Notes: a model not told the origin generated them from the sequence alone. A DNA stretch of 64,000 nt from Rossellomorea orangium (GCF_019334305.1 NZ_JAHWGH010000014.1:558001-622000); one strand, 5' to 3'; counted from the stretch's first letter, positions 52,231 through 60,750 are shown. Made by a program: numbers and translations.

Positions 52231-53289
52231 TTACAGTAAATAAAAACCGATCCCCATGATGAAGTAAGCTGCAAGCAGGGTCAACCCTTCAAACCAGTTG
52301 GTTTCCCCATCATTGGAAATGATCACCGTCAGTAAGACTGCGGATACCATGGCCACGAGTTCCGGTAAAGTAAATACGAGTGACATGCTTTTTTCGAAAA
52401 ATAACGAAACCAGGACCAGTACAGGTGCTACAAACATCGCGACCTGCAAGGTGGAGCCGACAGCAATTTCCACTGCGACATCCATCTTATTTTTATACGC
52501 CATAATGACCGCTGAAGCATGCTCAGCCGCATTTCCTACAATAGCGACGATGATGACCCCGATGAAGAGTTCGCTCCAACCGAAAGCTTCCCCTACTTCT
52601 TCGAAGGTATGGACAAGTCGTTCAGAAACATATGCCACTGCAAGAGTAGATACAGCGAGGATGAGTAACGCCTTCCCCTTGCTCCACTCCGGTTCTTCGT
52701 CGTTATCGTGAGCACCTTCTCCCCCCTCGCTCTGATACACTCCGCGGTGAGTGACAAGTTTGAAGAAAAGAGCGAATAGGTAAAGGAGGATCAAAATGAC
52801 CGAGATCCCGATGGAAAGGCTCATCGTCCTTCCTTCATTCATATCCATGGAGAACACTTCAGGAATGACGAATGCCACAATGATGGCGAACATGAGAAGC
52901 CCTGAATTATGACGGGCGTCAAACACGTTAAATTTCTGACGCTTGAACTTGACGCCTCCGACAAAGAAGGAAAGACCCGCAACAAGCAAGAGATTCCCAA
53001 GGACGGACCCTGTCAGGGAAGCCAATACGACCCCGATCAAACCTGCTTTCAGGGCGAAAATAGAAATGATCAACTCAACTGCATTACCGAAAGTGGCATT
53101 TAAGAGTCCACCGATGCGGGGACCGGATACAACGGCTAAACTTTCCGTCGCCCTTCCCATGAAAGCTGCCAGTGCAATGATGGTGACGCAGTAGACGACA
53201 AACATGATGACACTTGGCCAATGAAGCAAGGAACCGATCACCGAAACCGGGACACCTGCGAATACGAGCAGAGTAAATACTTTATTCAC
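52231..53289 (-). CDS. yfkE: Calcium/proton exchanger YfkE (CaCA family)
   Basis: The 352-aa antiporter has about eleven helices and the two CaCA repeat motifs GNAVELIISIFAL near 66 and GNAAEHASAVIMA near 254, whose Glu residues bind calcium. An acidic loop (EGGEGAHDNDEEPEW) separates the halves. It exports calcium in exchange for protons. GTG 53289 gives the start expected from B. subtilis YfkE; ribosome site GGATGG. An open-frame extension to 53361 is not supported. Confidence 0.92.
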   Translation of the reverse strand: MNKVFTLLVFAGVPVSVIGSLLHWPSVIMFVVYCVTIIALAAFMGRATESLAVVSGPRIGGLLNATFGNAVELIISIFALKAGLIGVVLASLTGSVLGNLLLVAGLSFFVGGVKFKRQKFNVFDARHNSGLLMFAIIVAFVIPEVFSMDMNEGRTMSLSIGISVILILLYLFALFFKLVTHRGVYQSEGGEGAHDNDEEPEWSKGKALLILAVSTLAVAYVSERLVHTFEEVGEAFGWSELFIGVIIVAIVGNAAEHASAVIMAYKNKMDVAVEIAVGSTLQVAMFVAPVLVLVSLFFEKSMSLVFTLPELVAMVSAVLLTVIISNDGETNWFEGLTLLAAYFIMGIGFYLL

Positions 53290-53376
53290 GTTAACGATCC
53301 ATCCTTTTTCAGAAATTTGGTTAAAACAGTCCTGATTAGACACATTAAAGATAGAACCCATTTAGGAGGAATATTC

Positions 53377-53790
53377 ATGGCACAATCCTTGAAAGATAAA
53401 ATAGTAGAACTGTTTTCCCATCATAAAATCGGCACCCTTGCCACCATCCGTGACAACAAACCGTACTCTCGGTTTATGATGTTCGATCATGACGATCTTA
53501 CTCTCTACACGGCAACTAACGAACATGCCCATAAGGCCGAAGACATCGCACAGAATCCTCATGTGCATATCCTTCTCGGGTATGACCGTGACTCTAATCA
53601 TGAACATTATGTAGAAATCGAGGCAGAGGCGTCGGTCGAAGAATCCACGGACCTGAAAGCAAAATTCTGGAACGAAAAACTCAAACACTGGATCGCAAGC
53701 CCCGACGATCCCGAATACCTGCTCCTCAAACTCACCCCCAAAACCATCCTCTACTACGAAAAACCTGGCAGCGAACCTCAGGAACTGTAG
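53377..53790 (+). CDS. Pyridoxamine 5'-phosphate oxidase-fold general stress protein
   Basis: The 137-aa protein has the FMN split-barrel fold of the general stress protein 26/YdaG group: IGTLATIRDNKPYSRFMMF near 18 and DIAQNPHVHILLGYD near 58, with a long C-terminal tail. Such proteins bind flavin or haem and may handle oxidised compounds. ATG 53377 is well placed after TTAGGAGG; the open-frame extension to 53221 overlaps the divergent yfkE gene. Confidence 0.85.
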   Translation: MAQSLKDKIVELFSHHKIGTLATIRDNKPYSRFMMFDHDDLTLYTATNEHAHKAEDIAQNPHVHILLGYDRDSNHEHYVEIEAEASVEESTDLKAKFWNEKLKHWIASPDDPEYLLLKLTPKTILYYEKPGSEPQEL

Positions 53791-53806
53791 AGGAGTTCCT
53801 TCTGAA

Positions 53807-53819
53807 GAGGGACGGACCT
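53807..53819. repeat. GAGGGACGGACCT element
   Basis: Exact 13-mer copy just after the stress protein stop, without a good facing copy of its own. Confidence 0.85.
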
Positions 53820-53856
53820 CTACCAAGATTAGATTGGATAGGGTCGTTGTCATTTC

Positions 53857-53922
53857 GAGGGACGGACCTTCGCATCGGTAGAGACCTACTAAGGTTTCTA
53901 TCTATTCCGAGGTCCGTCCCTC
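53857..53922. repeat. Inverted pair of GAGGGACGGACCT elements
   Basis: CGAGGGACGGACCT and its exact complement AGGTCCGTCCCTCG flank about 40 bases, giving a 14-bp stem. Confidence 0.87.
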
Positions 53923-53959
53923 GTCTATTGACTCACTTCACACGAATCCCTCATTCATT

Positions 53960-54023
53960 AGGGACGGACCTCCACACAATGATCATCCTCACGTAACCAT
54001 CAGCGGATGGAGGTCCGTCCCTC
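53960..54023. repeat. Inverted pair of AGGGACGGACCT elements
   Basis: AGGGACGGACCTCC (53960-53973) and GGAGGTCCGTCCCT (54009-54022) form a 14-bp stem with a loop of about 35 bases. The pair ends nine bases before the OsmC stop. Confidence 0.87.
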
Positions 54024-54031
54024 CAAACTTT

Positions 54032-54415
54032 TTATTCCACCAATTCAAACGTTTCCTCAATCTTAATGCTGTCCTGTACCGATTGCACCATGGAGCAGTT
54101 CTTCCTTGTAAGCTTCATGGCCTTTTCGATCTTTGCTTCGTCAAGGTCCTCCCCTCTGATGGTGAAGTGGAGGGAGATGGCTTCGACGCGGTTGGCTTCG
54201 TCTTCGTTGCGGGTGACGTCGGCTTTGATGTGGATGTCGTCGAATTGAATGCGCATCTTTTCCAGTACTTTACGCAATACGCCCCCACTGCAAACGGCTA
54301 CAGATGATACGAGCAGCTGGAACGGGCGGAATCCATATTCTTCGTTACCCGATACCTCCAGTTTTCCAAACCCTAAATCTGTGTAAAATCCGCCTTCTTG
54401 CATTTTATACTCCAT
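54032..54415 (-). CDS. OsmC family protein
   Basis: The 127-aa OsmC-like protein has the two family Cys in VAVCSGGVL near 45 and RKNCSMVQ near 107, the peroxidatic/resolving positions of OsmC/Ohr peroxidases. The GFRPFQLLVSSVAVCSGG segment is typical. It probably reduces organic hydroperoxides or is a related thiol enzyme. The frame is open to 54553, but the likely start is ATG 54415 after AGGAAGG/GAAGAAG; ATG 54403 is an alternative. Confidence 0.8.
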   Translation of the reverse strand: MEYKMQEGGFYTDLGFGKLEVSGNEEYGFRPFQLLVSSVAVCSGGVLRKVLEKMRIQFDDIHIKADVTRNEDEANRVEAISLHFTIRGEDLDEAKIEKAMKLTRKNCSMVQSVQDSIKIEETFELVE

Positions 54416-54544
54416 TTCTTCTTCATTCCTTCCTATATATGTTAGTAGATGTTTTGATTTTACTCTATTCATCCCGTATTGCCAAACATTGCAATTGAGG
54501 GTACCATCAAAGAAGACATTTACTACGATTGGGAGTTCTGACAA

Positions 54545-55729
54545 ATGAATCAAACATTATCCTTCCGTTTCAAGGTCCTTGTCGGGATCGTTGCCATTTC
54601 CGGTTTTTCACAAGGAATGCTCCTTCCCCTCATCGCCATCATATTTGAGCAGGACGGCCTGTCCTCCTCCCTGAACGGATTAAACGCAACAGCCCTTTAC
54701 ATCGGAATTCTGTTGGCTTCTCCTTTAATGGAACGACCCCTGCAGAAAATTGGCTATAAACCGATGATCATCATCGGCGGGATTGTCGTCGCAGTATCAC
54801 TCTTATTGTTCCCGGTTTGGAAGTCCTTCTGGTTCTGGTTCATCCTCCGCCTTCTGATCGGAATCGGTGATCACATGCTCCATTTCTCTACCCAGACGTG
54901 GATCACGTCGTTTTCACCGAAAGAGCATCGCGGACGGAACATATCCATTTACGGAGTTTCCTTTGGAATCGGATTCGCCGTCGGACCGATGATGACCCAG
55001 CTCATCACGATCCATCAGGCATTGCCGTTCATCATTTCTTCCTTATTAAGCTTAACAGTTTGGATGTTTGTCTTTAAATTACAGAATGAACACCCGGAGC
55101 AGCAGAACATCGGGAGTGCCTCGTTCCTCGGATCATTCCAGCGTTTCGGGAAGGTTCTCAAATATGCATGGGTCGCCTTGTTGCCACCTCTCGGATATGG
55201 ATTCCTGGAAGCCTCCCTGAACGGGAACTTTCCTGTTTTCGCCCTTCGAAACGGTCTTTCCATTGAAGCCGTGGCGATCCTCCTTCCTGCATTTGCAGTG
55301 GGAAGCATCATCTCACAGGTCCCCCTTGGGATCTTGAGCGACAAATATGGTAGACAAAATGTCCTCCTCATCGTCATGATGATCGGATTCCTGTGTTTCT
55401 CGGCTGCCGGCATCGTATCCCAATCCACACTCGGCCTATTCATTTGCTTTACTCTTGCCGGGATGGCCGTGGGTTCAACGTTTTCCCTCGGCATCAGCTA
55501 TATGACAGATCTCCTTCCCAAGGAATTACTGCCAGCGGGAAACATCATGTGCGGAATCTTCTTCAGCTTTGGCAGCATGATCGGCCCATTCATCGGCGGA
55601 ATCACCATTGATTGGCTAAAGGGATCAAGCTTCTTCTATTTGATCGCCGGCATGATGCTGGTGATTTTTGTGAGCCTTCTAGTCTTTTCTTTTCAAAATC
55701 GACATGGAGAAATAACCCAGAATAACTAG
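54545..55729 (+). CDS. yfkF: MFS transporter YfkF-like
   Basis: The 394-aa major facilitator has twelve hydrophobic segments, an RLLIGIGDHMLHF motif in helix 4 and a SDKYGRQN loop between helices 8 and 9. Sequence and position after yfkE fit B. subtilis YfkF, a presumed drug or metabolite exporter of unknown substrate. RBS GGGAG. It is divergent from the OsmC gene. Confidence 0.85.
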   Translation: MNQTLSFRFKVLVGIVAISGFSQGMLLPLIAIIFEQDGLSSSLNGLNATALYIGILLASPLMERPLQKIGYKPMIIIGGIVVAVSLLLFPVWKSFWFWFILRLLIGIGDHMLHFSTQTWITSFSPKEHRGRNISIYGVSFGIGFAVGPMMTQLITIHQALPFIISSLLSLTVWMFVFKLQNEHPEQQNIGSASFLGSFQRFGKVLKYAWVALLPPLGYGFLEASLNGNFPVFALRNGLSIEAVAILLPAFAVGSIISQVPLGILSDKYGRQNVLLIVMMIGFLCFSAAGIVSQSTLGLFICFTLAGMAVGSTFSLGISYMTDLLPKELLPAGNIMCGIFFSFGSMIGPFIGGITIDWLKGSSFFYLIAGMMLVIFVSLLVFSFQNRHGEITQNN

Positions 55730-55772
55730 CACAAAATCCTTTCCATCCTCATATACTTGTGGTAGGATTAGA

Positions 55773-55787
55773 TTATAATAATTACAA
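55773..55787 (+). promoter_or_regulatory. PerR box overlapping the ATPase promoter
   Basis: TTATAATAATTACAA matches the PerR consensus TTATAATNATTATAA at all but one base. It contains the TATAAT -10 (55774-55779). PerR repression relieved by peroxide or iron would fit pfeT control in B. subtilis. Confidence 0.75.
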
Positions 55788-55831
55788 ATTACTAAGTTTA
55801 TATATTTTCAGCTAAGAGCACGTGTTGTTTT

Positions 55832-55868
55832 GCTGTCACCTTTCACTGGTGGCAGCTTTCGTCGTTTT
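55832..55868 (+). promoter_or_regulatory. Leader hairpin before the metal ATPase gene
   Basis: GCTGTCACC/GGTGGCAGC with a seven-base loop is followed by a T-rich tract TTTCGTCGTTTT. It lies downstream of the PerR-type promoter, so it would be in the ATPase leader and could terminate part of the transcripts. Confidence 0.55.
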
Positions 55869-55892
55869 ATAGGGGTAATGACGTTGATTATT

Positions 55893-55907
55893 ATTCTCAA
55901 TGAGAAT
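55893..55907. promoter_or_regulatory. 7-1-7 palindrome before the metal ATPase gene
   Basis: ATTCTCA-A-TGAGAAT is a perfect 7-1-7 dyad, the geometry of Fur-superfamily boxes. The half-site order does not match a known Fur, PerR or Zur consensus. Confidence 0.45.
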
Positions 55908-55942
55908 CTCCCATTTTCAATTAATCAAAGGAGGAACATACT

Positions 55943-57859
55943 ATGAGCTCACAATCCAAAGCACTAACCATGGGGACACCGAATGATAAAATCCACTTCC
56001 TTGAAAAAATAAAGCCCCATGCAGAATTGATCGCAGCCCTCATCAGCGGTGTGTTTATACTACTCGGATGGCTGACATCAAATGATGACTCAAGCATGAG
56101 CATCATCTTCTACCTCCTTGCTTTTGCCATCGGAGGTTTCGCCAAAGCGAAAGAAGGAATCGAAGAAACCATCGAAAACAAGGAACTGAATGTGGAAATG
56201 CTCATGATTTTTGCCGCCGTCGGTTCTGCCATCATTGGATACTGGACGGAAGGTGCCATCCTGATTTTCATCTTCGCCGTCAGCGGAGCACTTGAAACGT
56301 ATACAATGAATAAAAGCCAAAAAGAAATTTCTGCCCTTATGCAGCTACAGCCGGAAGAAGCATGGCTCGTCACCGATTCCGGGGAAAAGAAAGTCAGTGT
56401 CTCAAGCCTTGAAATCGGCGACCATATCCTGATCAAACCAGGTGAACGGGTACCAACGGATGGTGTCGTCGTAAAAGGCACGACTTCCATCGATGAAGCG
56501 GCGATTTCCGGTGAAGCCGTCCCTGTTTCAAAAGGTCAGCGGGATGAAGTGTTCGCCGGTACGGTCAACATTAACGGTGCCATCACGGTAGAAATGACCA
56601 AACCGAGCAGCGAAACCCTTTTCCAAAAAATCATCGATCTTGTTCAATCGGCACAAAGTGAAAAATCCCCTTCCCAGCAGTTTATTGAACGCTTCGAAGG
56701 GACGTATGTCAAAATCGTGCTCGCCGTCGTGTTCCTGATGATGTTCCTCCCTCACTTCATCCTCGGATGGAGCTGGACGGAAACATTTTACCGAGCCATG
56801 GTCCTGCTCGTAGTCGCATCACCGTGCGCCCTGGTCGCTGCCATCATGCCGGCCAGTCTTTCGGCAATCTCAAACGGTGCCCGCCACGGAATCCTTTTCA
56901 AAGGCGGTGCCCATCTTGAGAATCTGAGTAATATCAAGGCGATCGCCTTTGATAAAACAGGGACCTTAACGAAAGGGAAACCCGTTGTAACAGACATTCT
57001 GATTGCTGAAAATGAGGATGAACAAGAAATAATGGGTGTCGTGGCTTCCATTGAAAACCAATCCAATCACCCACTCGCACAAGCCATCGTCGGTCACTCA
57101 ACCCGGGAGCTTAACGTGGAGCTCACCCAACCCGACTCCCTTGAAGATGTATCCGGCTGGGGAGTCAAAGCCCTTATGAAAGGCTCTGAATGGAAAATCG
57201 GGAAAGCCGACTTTGTGGATAAAATGTTAGCAGAACGGTTTATGGACGGAGCATATGAAAGAATTGCCTCCGAAGGAAAAACAACCGTATTTGTCGCAAA
57301 GGAAAAGAAAATTGTTGCCCTGATCGCTTTAAAAGACGTCGTACGAAAGGAAACCGTCGAAGCCTTGAAGCTCCTTGAGAAGGAAGGCGTCCAAACGATC
57401 ATGCTGACGGGTGACAATGAGAAAACAGCCCGTGCCATTGCAGAAGAAGCAAAGGTCGCAAGCTACATTGCTGAATGCCTTCCTGAAACGAAAGTAGATG
57501 AACTGAAGAAATTGAAGCAGCAATTCGGGACCGTCGGGATGGTCGGCGACGGAATTAACGACGCCCCTGCCCTTGCAACGGCCAACGTAGGGATTGCCAT
57601 GGGGGAAGGAACCGACGTCGCCCTGGAAACCGCCGATGTCGTGCTGATGAAAAACGACCTTACCCGAATTTCCGAAGCCATCAAACTATCAAAAAAAATG
57701 AAAAGCATTGTCCAGCAAAACGTCATCTTCTCCATCGCCGTCATCATGTTGTTGATTGCTTCAAACTTCCTGCAAATCCTTGACCTTCCATATGGGGTCA
57801 TCGGTCATGAAGGAAGTACGATTCTGGTCATCCTGAACGGTCTGCGCTTGTTGAAGTGA
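55943..57859 (+). CDS. pfeT: P1B-type metal-efflux ATPase (PfeT/ZosA-like)
   Basis: The 638-aa pump has eight membrane helices, no N-terminal heavy-metal-associated domain, phosphorylation motif DKTGTLTKG near 338, actuator SGEAVP near 190 and hinge GDGINDAP near 534. Transmembrane metal motifs are SPC in helix 6 (VVASPCALVAAIM) and HEGST in the last helix, the P1B4 pattern associated with Fe(II)/Co(II) efflux. Length equals B. subtilis PfeT, which is PerR-controlled, and a PerR box is present. RBS AAAGGAGG. Confidence 0.87.
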   Translation: MSSQSKALTMGTPNDKIHFLEKIKPHAELIAALISGVFILLGWLTSNDDSSMSIIFYLLAFAIGGFAKAKEGIEETIENKELNVEMLMIFAAVGSAIIGYWTEGAILIFIFAVSGALETYTMNKSQKEISALMQLQPEEAWLVTDSGEKKVSVSSLEIGDHILIKPGERVPTDGVVVKGTTSIDEAAISGEAVPVSKGQRDEVFAGTVNINGAITVEMTKPSSETLFQKIIDLVQSAQSEKSPSQQFIERFEGTYVKIVLAVVFLMMFLPHFILGWSWTETFYRAMVLLVVASPCALVAAIMPASLSAISNGARHGILFKGGAHLENLSNIKAIAFDKTGTLTKGKPVVTDILIAENEDEQEIMGVVASIENQSNHPLAQAIVGHSTRELNVELTQPDSLEDVSGWGVKALMKGSEWKIGKADFVDKMLAERFMDGAYERIASEGKTTVFVAKEKKIVALIALKDVVRKETVEALKLLEKEGVQTIMLTGDNEKTARAIAEEAKVASYIAECLPETKVDELKKLKQQFGTVGMVGDGINDAPALATANVGIAMGEGTDVALETADVVLMKNDLTRISEAIKLSKKMKSIVQQNVIFSIAVIMLLIASNFLQILDLPYGVIGHEGSTILVILNGLRLLK

Positions 57860-57867
57860 CGTGTCGG

Positions 57868-57899
57868 AGCATCCAATCTCTATGATTGGGTGCTTTTTC
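57868..57899 (+). terminator. Terminator of the metal ATPase gene
   Basis: AGCATCCAAT/ATTGGGTGCT hairpin followed by TTTTTC. Confidence 0.88.
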
Positions 57900-58059
57900 A
57901 TTTAACGTTATCGTAAAATAAATAATCATACCCTACAGTTCAATCTTATCCACATGTGAATATCTCTTCTACCAAACAAATTTCATCCACAACCTATCAC
58001 CCACGACTTATCCACTATGAAGATTCCGAAACTCACTCGTTTCCCACCTTCTCCAACCA

Positions 58060-58072
58060 AGGTCCGTCCCTC
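58060..58072. repeat. AGGTCCGTCCCTC element, single copy
   Basis: Exact 13-mer in the gap between the ATPase terminator and the PTS promoter region. This is the last copy seen in the window. Confidence 0.85.
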
Positions 58073-58150
58073 CACGCACTAATATTTTACTAAAATAATA
58101 ATTTGTTATTGCTTTCTTGAAGGGGATATCATAAAATGTGTTTATGTTAG

Positions 58151-58164
58151 TGCAAACGGTTGCA
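58151..58164. promoter_or_regulatory. LacI-type operator upstream of the PTS gene
   Basis: TGCAAACGGTTGCA is a 14-bp dyad with central CG (one mismatch), the form of LacI/GalR-family operators. It differs from the CcpA cre consensus at two positions. Confidence 0.6.
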
Positions 58165-58241
58165 TCTATTTTGCATACTATCTTGTTACATAGCGCGTTA
58201 AGATGAATACATAATAAAAAACGTTTCTTTTTATCCTAAAA

Positions 58242-58255
58242 TGTAAACGCACTCA
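58242..58255. promoter_or_regulatory. Candidate cre site before the PTS gene
   Basis: TGTAAACGCACTCA matches the CcpA consensus TGWAANCGNTNWCA except at one position. It lies 60 bases before the PTS start. Confidence 0.55.
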
Positions 58256-58314
58256 TGTTATCCAATGTAAGAAAAATAGTCCAATAGATTGATATTAAAG
58301 GAGGAAACGGGTTT

Positions 58315-59949
58315 ATGAAGAATTTATTGTCATTTGATTTTTGGCAGAAGTTCGGGAAAGCACTGCTTGTGGTCGTGGCTGTCATGCCAGCTGCAGGGAT
58401 TATGATTTCCCTCGGTAAGTTGATTGCCATGATGGGTGGAGACATCACATTAGTGCAAACGATTGCAAGAGTAATGGAAGATATCGGATGGGGAGTCATC
58501 ACGAATCTTCACATCCTGTTCGCCGTTGCCATCGGTGGCTCATGGGCGAAAGAACGTGCAGGTGGAGCATTCGCTGCCCTGATTGCATTTATTCTGATTA
58601 ACCGTATTACAGGAGCCATCTTCGGAGTGAGCGGGGATATGCTTTCAAATCCGGAAGCAACGGTCTCTTCACTATTTGGCCAAACGCTGGTCGTTTCAGA
58701 TTATTTCACATCTGTCCTTGGAGCACCGGCTTTGAACATGGGTGTGTTCGTCGGAATCATTTCCGGTTTCCTTGGAGCGAATCTTTTCAACAAGTATTAC
58801 AACTACAGTAAGTTACCTGATGCCCTTTCCTTCTTTAATGGAAAACGCTTCGTACCCTTCGTCGTGATTGTAGGCTCCATCATCATTGCCGTCATCATGT
58901 CGATTGTATGGCCTTTCATCCAAGGGCTTCTGAATGACTTCGGTCAATGGATCGCCACATCACGTAACACGGCACCAATCATCGCGCCATTCGTATTTGG
59001 TGCATTAGAACGTCTGTTATTGCCATTCGGTCTGCATCATATGTTAACTGTACCAATCAACTACACAGAACTTGGCGGGACTTACACGATCCTCACAGGA
59101 TCAAGTGCTGGATCGACGGTTGCCGGTCAAGATCCATTATGGCTTGCCTGGATCGCAGACTTGAATAACTTCCTGGCAGCGGGAGACACAGCAAGCTACA
59201 AACAGCTGTTGAATGACGTCACACCTGCCCGCTTCAAAGTAGGTCAAATGATTTTATCCACAGCTGCCCTGATCGGTATCGCGTACGCTATGTACCGCAA
59301 TGTGGATAAAGATAAAAAGAAAAAATACAAATCTATGTTCTTCTCAGCAGGTTTAGCTGTATTCTTAACCGGTGTTACTGAGCCGATCGAATTCATGTTC
59401 ATGTTCGCTGCCCCACTTCTATATGTTGTGTATGCAATCATGACGGGACTTGCCTTCGCGATTGTGGATATCGTTCACATCCGCGTACACTCATTCGGAT
59501 CCATCGAGCTTCTGACCCGCGTGCCGATGATCATCAAAGCAGGTCTGTGGGTCGACCTTGTGAACTTTGTCATTGCATGTATCGTATTCTTTGGCCTGAA
59601 CTTCACGGTTGCCAACTTCCTGATCAAGAAGTTCAACTTCCCGACACCTGGTCGTAACGGAAACTACATTGAAGATGAAGCTTCAACAGGCGGCGGTACC
59701 GTAAGTGCCGATTCCATCGCCCCAAAAGTCGTTGCCATGCTTGGCGGGAAAGAAAACATCATAGACGTGGATGCCTGCATGACACGCCTTCGCGTGACGG
59801 TTAAAGACACTGCCCTTGTCGGTACAGAGCAAGAATGGAAGAAGAACGGAGCCCTTGGACTCATCCTGAAAGACAAAGGCGTCCAGGCCATCTATGGTCC
59901 AAAAGCAGACGTCATCAAATCGGATATTCAAGATTTGTTAGGAGCGTAA
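58315..59949 (+). CDS. PTS sugar transporter EIICB (glucose/alpha-glucoside type)
   Basis: The 544-aa protein has an EIIC membrane domain (about 1-440, ten helices; PFGLHHMLTVP near 240 and GVTEPIEFMFMF near 351) followed by an EIIB domain (about 460-544) with the phospho-Cys in DVDACMTRLRV. There is no EIIA, so it borrows one from another system. The family takes up and phosphorylates glucose, maltose or other alpha-glucosides. The LacI-type and cre sites upstream indicate sugar induction and catabolite repression. No glycosidase is adjacent. RBS AAAGGAGG. Confidence 0.9.
   Translation: MKNLLSFDFWQKFGKALLVVVAVMPAAGIMISLGKLIAMMGGDITLVQTIARVMEDIGWGVITNLHILFAVAIGGSWAKERAGGAFAALIAFILINRITGAIFGVSGDMLSNPEATVSSLFGQTLVVSDYFTSVLGAPALNMGVFVGIISGFLGANLFNKYYNYSKLPDALSFFNGKRFVPFVVIVGSIIIAVIMSIVWPFIQGLLNDFGQWIATSRNTAPIIAPFVFGALERLLLPFGLHHMLTVPINYTELGGTYTILTGSSAGSTVAGQDPLWLAWIADLNNFLAAGDTASYKQLLNDVTPARFKVGQMILSTAALIGIAYAMYRNVDKDKKKKYKSMFFSAGLAVFLTGVTEPIEFMFMFAAPLLYVVYAIMTGLAFAIVDIVHIRVHSFGSIELLTRVPMIIKAGLWVDLVNFVIACIVFFGLNFTVANFLIKKFNFPTPGRNGNYIEDEASTGGGTVSADSIAPKVVAMLGGKENIIDVDACMTRLRVTVKDTALVGTEQEWKKNGALGLILKDKGVQAIYGPKADVIKSDIQDLLGA
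58454..58467. promoter_or_regulatory. Second LacI-type operator inside the PTS gene
   Basis: TGCAAACGATTGCA lies within the coding sequence, 303 bp from the copy at 58151. The two share TTAGTGCAAACGRTTGCA. This suggests a looping pair of operators. Confidence 0.5.
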
Positions 59950-59952
59950 TCC

Positions 59953-60750
59953 ATGAAATTACTCACGTTGAATTGTCACTCTTGGCAGGAAGACAGCCAA
60001 CACGAAAAAATTTCGACCTTAGCCGATGACATCGCGGAGAAATCCTACGATGTCATCGCCCTACAGGAAGTAAGTCAGCTGATCGAAAGCGAAACCGTCC
60101 AAGGGTTGGTCAAAAAAGACAATTTTGCACTGGTCCTACTTGGGGAACTGGAGAAGCGTGGTGTATCAGATTATACACTCGTCTGGGACTTCGCTCATAT
60201 CGGATACGACATGTATGAAGAAGGAGTCGCCATTTTAACCAAACACCCGGTCGTGGAAGAACACCGCTTCTTCATTTCAAAAAGCCACGATCAATCCTAT
60301 TGGAAAACCCGTAAAATCGCTGGGGCGACGATTTCATATAAAGGAAAGACCTTCACTTTCTATTCCTGTCACCTTGGCTGGTGGACGGATGATGAAGAAC
60401 CATTCCAATTCCAGGTCGATAGCTTGATGGAACAGGTCACCCCTCAATCCCCATTCTTCTTAATGGGCGACTTCAATAACAACGCCCTGATCCGTGGGGA
60501 AGGCTACGATTACCTTCTTTCCAAAGGGCTTGTGGACACGTTCAATGAGGGTGTAGAACGGGACAGTGGAGTCACTGTTCAAGGAAACATTGCCGGATGG
60601 GACGAGAACAAAGTCGATTTGCGGATCGATCTTATTCTTTCCAGTGAAAAAATGCCGGTGAAATCATCCCGGGTTATCTTTAATGATGATAATAAACCTG
60701 TCGTCTCGGACCATTTTGGAGTGGAAGTGTTACTTGGAGAAAGCAACTGA
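59953..60750 (+). CDS. Endonuclease/exonuclease/phosphatase family protein
   Basis: The 265-aa protein has the EEP fold motifs LNCHSW at the start, DVIALQEVS near 33, the MGDFNNNA motif near 173 and the final SDHFGVEVLL. The metal and catalytic residues are present. It has no signal peptide and starts three bases after the PTS stop, so it is surely co-transcribed. Given that partner, it may act on a sugar-phosphate or phosphodiester rather than DNA, which is inference. Confidence 0.82.
   Translation: MKLLTLNCHSWQEDSQHEKISTLADDIAEKSYDVIALQEVSQLIESETVQGLVKKDNFALVLLGELEKRGVSDYTLVWDFAHIGYDMYEEGVAILTKHPVVEEHRFFISKSHDQSYWKTRKIAGATISYKGKTFTFYSCHLGWWTDDEEPFQFQVDSLMEQVTPQSPFFLMGDFNNNALIRGEGYDYLLSKGLVDTFNEGVERDSGVTVQGNIAGWDENKVDLRIDLILSSEKMPVKSSRVIFNDDNKPVVSDHFGVEVLLGESN

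Noticed and set aside
55893..55907. Naming the dyad a Fur box
   Set aside because: The half-sites are in the reverse order to the Fur/PerR 7-1-7 consensus, so only an unassigned palindrome is reported.
42482..58072. CRISPR array made of the GAGGGACGGACCT copies
   Set aside because: Copies are irregularly spaced by up to thousands of bases, occur in both orientations and lie between unrelated genes; no cas genes are present.
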